From NCBI GenBank assembly GCA_027353395.1, contig DAIEHU010000144.1:1-6848 (forward strand): a stretch of DNA of 6,848 nucleotides, written 5' to 3'. Positions 6,182 to 6,848 of this stretch are shown here, in pieces. Each line of letters opens with the position of its first letter. Positions within the stretch are counted from its first letter, which is position 1. Position numbers and translations under genes: made by a program. The stretch is from Desulfobacteraceae bacterium. GTDB taxonomy: Bacteria > Desulfobacterota > Desulfobacteria > Desulfobacterales > Desulfosalsimonadaceae. The notes under the pieces are model-generated. The model searched no databases. It saw nothing but the letters and a program-made list of their open reading frames with translations, and was not told where the DNA came from.

Positions 6182-6725
6182 ATTTCAACAACTCCCCCTT
6201 AATGGCGACACTGATTTGATCAATCGTGTAGGGTTTTTTGATAAATGCTCCCGCTCCCAGCCGCTGAGCTTCCCGGACATCCGCCGACTCGGCGAATCCA
6301 CTGGCGATAATGGCTTTCTGGCCGGGGCGTACCTTTAAGATTTCCTCATACGTTTGGCGTCCGTTCATGCCTGTCTGCATAATCATATCCAGAACGATTA
6401 TATCAACGGCGTTTGCTTGCAGATACGCCAGCGCTTTTTCGCCGCTTTCAACCGTTTCCACCTGATACCCTAGTTCCGTCAATATCTGCCGGGCGATTTC
6501 CCGCTGGCTTTCTTCATCATCCACCACCAGTATCCTTTGCCCGGAACCTTTTATGGATATTCTGTCGACGGAATGGGCCGTATCCGTCACCGCCATCCCG
6601 GAAGCTGGGAAATACACCTCAAACCGGGCGCCATTTGTGCCGGAAGAAACATGGATATAGCCCTGGTGGTCCTCCACGGTGTTCCAGACCACGGTCAATC
6701 CCAGGCCGGTGCCGCTCCGGCCCAT
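6180..6725 (-). CDS. Hybrid sensor histidine kinase, C-terminal part (HATPase end plus receiver domain)
   Basis: The readable part is 181 residues and starts inside a gene. MGRSGTGLGLTVVWNTVEDHQG (1-22) is the G2 box and following helix of a histidine kinase ATPase domain, which ends near YFPASG (38-43). A linker leads to a receiver domain (about 63-180) with acidic pair D69-D70, phosphoacceptor D113 in IVLDMIM, S142 in ASGF and K164 in IKKPY. All receiver active-site residues are present. In homologues the G2 box is preceded by an F-box of the FEPFYTKK type. Here the frame upstream instead reads an unrelated peptide and meets a stop (TGA, 6773-6771), so the sensor, dimerisation and most of the ATPase domain are missing. 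The first Met is therefore not a real start. The break coincides with a jump in base composition at about 6725. In the cell it would take part in a phosphorelay. Confidence 0.85.
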   Translation of the reverse strand: MGRSGTGLGLTVVWNTVEDHQGYIHVSSGTNGARFEVYFPASGMAVTDTAHSVDRISIKGSGQRILVVDDEESQREIARQILTELGYQVETVESGEKALAYLQANAVDIIVLDMIMQTGMNGRQTYEEILKVRPGQKAIIASGFAESADVREAQRLGAGAFIKKPYTIDQISVAIKGELLK

Positions 6726-6846
6726 CGAGACGCCGGATGAGATGGGCCGCGCGGCGATCGACGAAGCGGCTCATCAACCGCGAGTGGAGCGCGTCCGACA
6801 GCCGGTCCTCCACCGCGCGGGCCCGTTCTTGCCAATCCTCCGCCGC
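6721..6846 (-). CDS. Foreign-looking fragment resembling an alphaproteobacterial helicase-like protein
   Basis: In the frame through 6846-6721 the minus strand encodes 42 residues containing DRLSDALHSRLMSRFVDRRA (by 6810-6751) and then HLIRRLDG. The RLxxRFVDRRxxxLxRRL pattern is what I remember from helicase-related (SUPV3L1/Suv3-like) proteins of Alphaproteobacteria, upstream of their C-terminal regions. This is memory-based and not searched. Base composition is about 72% GC with strongly G/C third positions, unlike the neighbouring kinase DNA. The frame runs on past 6721 into kinase DNA, giving a non-homologous tail to a stop near 6619. Both ends are incomplete: one at the window edge, the other at the junction. 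It is best treated as a chimeric piece and not a gene of this organism. Confidence 0.45.
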
Positions 6847-6848
6847 CT

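Overview
The window most resembles a sulfate-reducing or related Desulfobacterota (deltaproteobacterial) genome or metagenome contig. Three things suggest this: a short-chain-of-cysteines protein that I associate with the DUF6901 family of that group, a hybrid sensor kinase tail with the MGRSGTGLGL box common there, and a FadD-like acyl-CoA ligase in moderately GC-rich DNA. This assignment is an inference from protein character, not a database result.

Layout from left to right: the last 25 codons of an unrecognised plus-strand gene (1-78); a convergent minus-strand gene for a cysteine-motif protein (140-886) with a good sigma-70-type promoter behind it (976-1004); a 411-base gap (887-1297) with no convincing gene but with a compact structured element around 998-1093; a minus-strand pair encoding a UPF0210/PFL-like protein and a stand-alone ACT-domain protein (1298-2940), two bases apart; and a minus-strand gene for an unrecognised protein (3071-3874) in which I see the four acidic positions expected of a PIN-like nuclease. 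A 514-base divergent spacer (3875-4388) follows. It carries one promoter candidate for each direction, a strong leader hairpin just before the PIN-like gene, and a palindrome over the -35 box of the plus-strand gene. Next come a plus-strand AMP-forming acyl-CoA ligase (4389-6128), a clear stem-loop terminator (6139-6174), and the minus-strand C-terminal part of a hybrid histidine kinase (6180-6725).

The last ~123 bases (6726-6848) do not belong with the rest. They are about 72% GC by hand count (88/123). In a different minus-strand frame they encode a peptide resembling part of an alphaproteobacterial helicase-like protein, and kinase homology stops abruptly at the same point. An assembly chimera at the contig end is the simplest explanation; a genuine rearrangement is the alternative.

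Functionally, the only firm unit is the ACT-UPF0210 pair, a conserved two-gene module of unknown biochemical role, probably amino-acid or metabolite sensing. The acyl-CoA ligase activates fatty or other carboxylic acids and looks monocistronic. I see no CRISPR array, insertion sequence, integrase or complete RNA gene. No large novel system is evident; the most interesting items are the PIN-like protein with its structured leader, the small element near 998-1093, and the junction at about 6725.
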